This document shows positions 14,468 through 16,655 of a stretch of DNA of 16,655 nucleotides, piece by piece. The notes beneath the pieces were generated by a model. That model worked only from the letters and a program-made list of their open reading frames with translations. It was not told the DNA's origin and searched no databases. The position numbers were made by a program, and so were the translations under genes. How positions within the stretch are numbered: position 1 is the first letter of the stretch; each line of letters opens with the position of its first letter. The stretch covers positions 1-16,655 of the forward strand of contig CAZHNG010000129.1 in NCBI GenBank assembly GCA_964533785.1, given 5' to 3'. The stretch comes from JANQRV01 sp964533785. GTDB taxonomy: Bacteria > Bacteroidota > Bacteroidia > Chitinophagales > Saprospiraceae.

Positions 14468-14637
14468 TCTAGACGCCAGACGCTAGATGTAATGACATTT
14501 CAACTTGTACCTTGAATGGAGCAGCGGAGCGTTTAAATGGTTTATGCTGTTTATAAGGTTTATATAAACTTCATAAACTCATAAACTTCATAAACTAAAC
14601 AAGGTACAAGAAAGATTGTCAGTACCACTAGATACCA
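14468..14637. repeat. Composite foldback element between batB and batC
   Basis: Outer arms 14483-14514 and 14600-14631 are complementary at 24 of 32 positions, with a perfect 11-bp core (CTTGTACCTTG at 14504-14514, CAAGGTACAAG at 14600-14610). Inside, GTTTATG at 14540-14546 faces CATAAAC at 14572-14578, 14580-14586 and 14589-14595. At the centre is the 12-base palindrome GTTTATATAAAC (14558-14569). The right half reads, on the minus strand, as 8-9-base tandem words GTTTATGA(A). The outermost sequence holds TAGCGTC/TGGCGTC words and TCTAG. The whole can fold as one long stem. The rest of the gap (14638-14717) shows no gene or clear terminator. Confidence 0.75.
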
Positions 14638-14717
14638 GAATGTTTATTTAAGTAAGCGCGAAGCCGGATTTTTTCCTATCTGTCTGCGGCAAACCGGCAA
14701 TAAACCAAAACAAGCTT

Positions 14718-15758
14718 CTACACTTTCAATTTAAATATATCGATCTTCGACAACCGCCGGTTTTTTCTGGGCAACACCAAAAATTCCAGTACCAGAAAAA
14801 CCAAAGCAATGGCAAGGGGGATCTGAAACCAGGATTCATAATCCGCTACCTTTGCCGTTTCAAAAGTAGCTTTTTCCAGTTCATTGATTTTATCAAAAAC
14901 TACTTTCAGGGCCGTTGTTACGTTGGAAGCCCTTACGTAAGTGCCTCCTCCTGCGGCAGCGATCTCCTTCATCATTCCTTCATTAAGCTTGGTAATGACC
15001 ACATTGCCTTCATTGTCGCGGCGAAAATCTTTTTGCCCGTATTGATTATAGACCGGAATGGGCACTCCTCCCGGCGATCCAATGCCAATGGTATGAACTT
15101 GAATTCCCTGTTCATTCGCATTTCCAGCCATTTCAAGGACCCCTTCTTCGTGGTTTTCCCCATCTGAAATAACAACCAGCGCTTTATTTCCCTCCGTATC
15201 GGGATCAAACGATTCCAGGCATAATTCGATCGCCGCACCGATGGCCGTTCCCTGAGTAGGCACCGTACTGGTTTGAATGCTGTTCAGAAACATCCTCGCT
15301 GCCGAATAATCAGTCGTCAGCGGTAATTGCACATAAGCTTCCCCGGCGAAGATGACCAACCCTAATTTATCGTTACGAAGTCTTTTTACTAATTGACCAA
15401 TGGCTAGTTTTGCTTGTTCAAGGCGGTTAGGCTTTATGTCTTCCGCCAGCATACTATTGGAAACATCCAATGCGATCATGATCTCCACCCCTTCTCTCTG
15501 TACTGTTTCCATTTTTTTGCCCATTTGAGGGTTGGCAATACCAAAAACCAGAAACAGGAAAGCAAAAGTCAATAGTATGGCTTTTATAACTGGCCGAACC
15601 GCCGAATAACCCGGCATTAAGCGCTTCATTACGGGTAAATCGCCAAATTGCTTAATGGCTTTTTTTCGAAGCCGCCATGCCAAAATGAACAATAACAAAA
15701 TTACCGGCAAAGCACTCAGTAGAACCAAATATGTAGTATGTTCAAACCTAAACATCAT
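14718..15758 (-). CDS. batB: BatB: membrane-anchored von Willebrand factor A protein
   Basis: The start is ATG at 15758 (or 15755); the frame extends one codon further only through a TTG. BatA's stop TGA (15760-15758) shares its A with this ATG (TGATG), indicating translational coupling. Membrane spans lie at about 8-29 and 58-76. The vWA domain follows (about 92-300) with a complete metal-ion-dependent adhesion site: DVSNS (98-102), the Thr of TQGTAIG (168-174) and ISDGEN (197-202). A last span at 312-330 is followed by a short basic cytoplasmic tail (RKNRRLSK). The vWA domain faces the periplasm and should bind a partner through a divalent metal, most likely other Bat proteins. Length (346) and arrangement are normal for BatB in Bacteroidota. 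Bat proteins have been linked to aerotolerance and envelope stress; the mechanism is unresolved. Confidence 0.93.
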   Translation of the reverse strand: MMFRFEHTTYLVLLSALPVILLLFILAWRLRKKAIKQFGDLPVMKRLMPGYSAVRPVIKAILLTFAFLFLVFGIANPQMGKKMETVQREGVEIMIALDVSNSMLAEDIKPNRLEQAKLAIGQLVKRLRNDKLGLVIFAGEAYVQLPLTTDYSAARMFLNSIQTSTVPTQGTAIGAAIELCLESFDPDTEGNKALVVISDGENHEEGVLEMAGNANEQGIQVHTIGIGSPGGVPIPVYNQYGQKDFRRDNEGNVVITKLNEGMMKEIAAAGGGTYVRASNVTTALKVVFDKINELEKATFETAKVADYESWFQIPLAIALVFLVLEFLVLPRKNRRLSKIDIFKLKV

Positions 15759-16655
15759 CAAGGTACCGTTCTAAAGACAGTGTATCGTAATAATATTTCT
15801 ATTAAAAATAGAATACCCGCAGCTAAAGCGAAAGGCAGGTATTCATCATTTTTTTCGCTGAATTCGATAACGCTGATCCGCGTTTTCTCCAATTGGTCAA
15901 TTTCTTGGTAAATAGACGCCAGATTTTCTTTATTGGTTGCGCGATAATATTTACCACCGGTCATTTGAGCTACCTCCGTTAACACTTCTTCATCAATTTC
16001 TACATCTACCATCCGTACCTGTTCGCCCAATGGCGTTGGCACCGGCATCGGCGCCTGTCCTTGCGTACCTACGCCGATCGTATACACTCTGACGCCAAAC
16101 TCCCGGGCAATTTCTCCGGCTGTTTGGGGGGATACTTCGCCCATATTGTTTACCCCATCCGTCAGTAAAATAACCACCTTGCTTTTAGCGTCACTATCTT
16201 TAAGTCTGGCTACTGATGTCGCCAGGCCCAGACCAATAGCCGTCCCGTCTTCCAATAATCCGCTACGGACTTCTGTCAACAGATTGTCGACAACCTGGTG
16301 ATCCGTCGTTAAAGGACATTGCGTAAAACTTTCCCCACTAAAAATGACGAGGCCGATCCGATCGTTTGGGCGGCTGTCAATAAATTCACCGGCCACTTCC
16401 TTGGCTGCTTCCAAACGGTCGGGACGAAAATCCCTGGCCCGCATACTTCCCGAAATATCCGTACAAATGACAATATCAATACCCTCTATTTCTTTATCCG
16501 TAAAGCTCTCTGATGATTGCGGCCTTGCCAAGGCAATGATCACCAGGCCAATGGAGAACATGCGCAATGCCGGAGGAAGATGGCGAAAATAATTGCGCCA
16601 GGAAACAGGGGCCCCTTTAAGCGATCGTAGTGTAGATAAGCGAACAGCAGTCTGC
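15758..16655 (-). CDS. batA: BatA: membrane-anchored von Willebrand factor A protein, 5' end outside the window
   Basis: The frame stays open to the right edge, so the gene begins beyond the window. A shorter frame from 16567 uses an internal TTG and should not be taken as the start. The 298 visible residues open with QTAVRLSTLRSLKG and WRNYFRHLPPALRM, the usual lead into the second membrane span (GLVIIALARPQ). The vWA domain follows with DISGSM as the metal site, the Thr of GTAIG and LTDGVNN, and a final span (PFALAAGILFLIEILLRY) near the C-terminus. Perhaps 35-50 residues with the first span are missing. BatA is the paralogue of BatB and is translated first, its stop overlapping the batB start. 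Genes for a MoxR AAA+ ATPase and a DUF58 protein would be expected just upstream, outside the window. Confidence 0.93.
   Translation of the reverse strand, partial: QTAVRLSTLRSLKGAPVSWRNYFRHLPPALRMFSIGLVIIALARPQSSESFTDKEIEGIDIVICTDISGSMRARDFRPDRLEAAKEVAGEFIDSRPNDRIGLVIFSGESFTQCPLTTDHQVVDNLLTEVRSGLLEDGTAIGLGLATSVARLKDSDAKSKVVILLTDGVNNMGEVSPQTAGEIAREFGVRVYTIGVGTQGQAPMPVPTPLGEQVRMVDVEIDEEVLTEVAQMTGGKYYRATNKENLASIYQEIDQLEKTRISVIEFSEKNDEYLPFALAAGILFLIEILLRYTVFRTVP

Noticed and set aside
14656..14698. GCCGG/CCGGC stem after batB as a terminator
   Set aside because: Only five base pairs around a loop of about 30 bases and no T run in the minus-strand direction.
16567..16655. batA starting inside the window at 16567
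   Set aside because: That start is a TTG, and the frame continues upstream with typical BatA sequence (WRNYFRHLPPALRM) to the window edge.

Overview
The window looks like a chromosomal piece from a member of the Bacteroidota, most likely a Saprospiria/Lewinella-type marine or sludge bacterium. The phylum call rests on three things: two proteins with C-terminal Por-secretion (type IX secretion, T9SS) sorting domains, a bat operon in the order typical of the phylum, and possible promoters with the Bacteroidetes TAnnTTTG element. The genus-level guess is an impression from protein style, not a computed result.

Left part (1-5158), mixed accessory and housekeeping genes. The window opens inside a toxin-antitoxin-like pair whose RelE/ParE-like toxin appears frameshifted near its end. 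A lipoprotein made of two tandem cupin repeats follows, with an intrinsic terminator. Next is asnA, the ammonia-dependent asparagine synthetase. Then comes an AT-rich ATPase/nuclease-like gene (archaeal-type AAA+ plus a DUF234-like PD-(D/E)XK domain), preceded by four alternating inverted copies of an 8-base word. A convergent multi-pass membrane protein of unknown function closes this part.

Middle part (5294-10248), a secreted pair. A purple-acid-phosphatase-like metallophosphoesterase with a T9SS tail is followed 29 bases later by a 1124-residue T9SS cell-surface protein. The latter has an internally duplicated domain and about four DUF4397-like modules. They probably form one transcription unit.

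Right part (10408-16655, minus strand), the bat operon. batA runs off the right end of the window and is followed by batB, batC, batD and batE. It encodes two membrane-anchored von Willebrand A proteins, a TPR protein with a Gln-rich linker, a large BatD and a TPR/SH3 BatE. MoxR and a DUF58 protein would be expected just outside the right edge. BatA and BatB are coupled by an overlapping TGATG, and batC and batD are 11 bases apart. Two junctions are swollen by repeats. batB-batC carries a foldback element of about 170 bases. batD-batE carries a higher-order tandem array, about 450 bases as assembled, with period 135 as two 65/70-base half-units. Each half-unit has three 9-mers and a small hairpin, and the array is broken by a 100-N assembly gap. 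A third large inverted repeat lies between the convergent ends of batE and the T9SS gene. These intergenic repeat islands are the least explained part of the window. I see no tRNA, rRNA, CRISPR, integrase or transposase.
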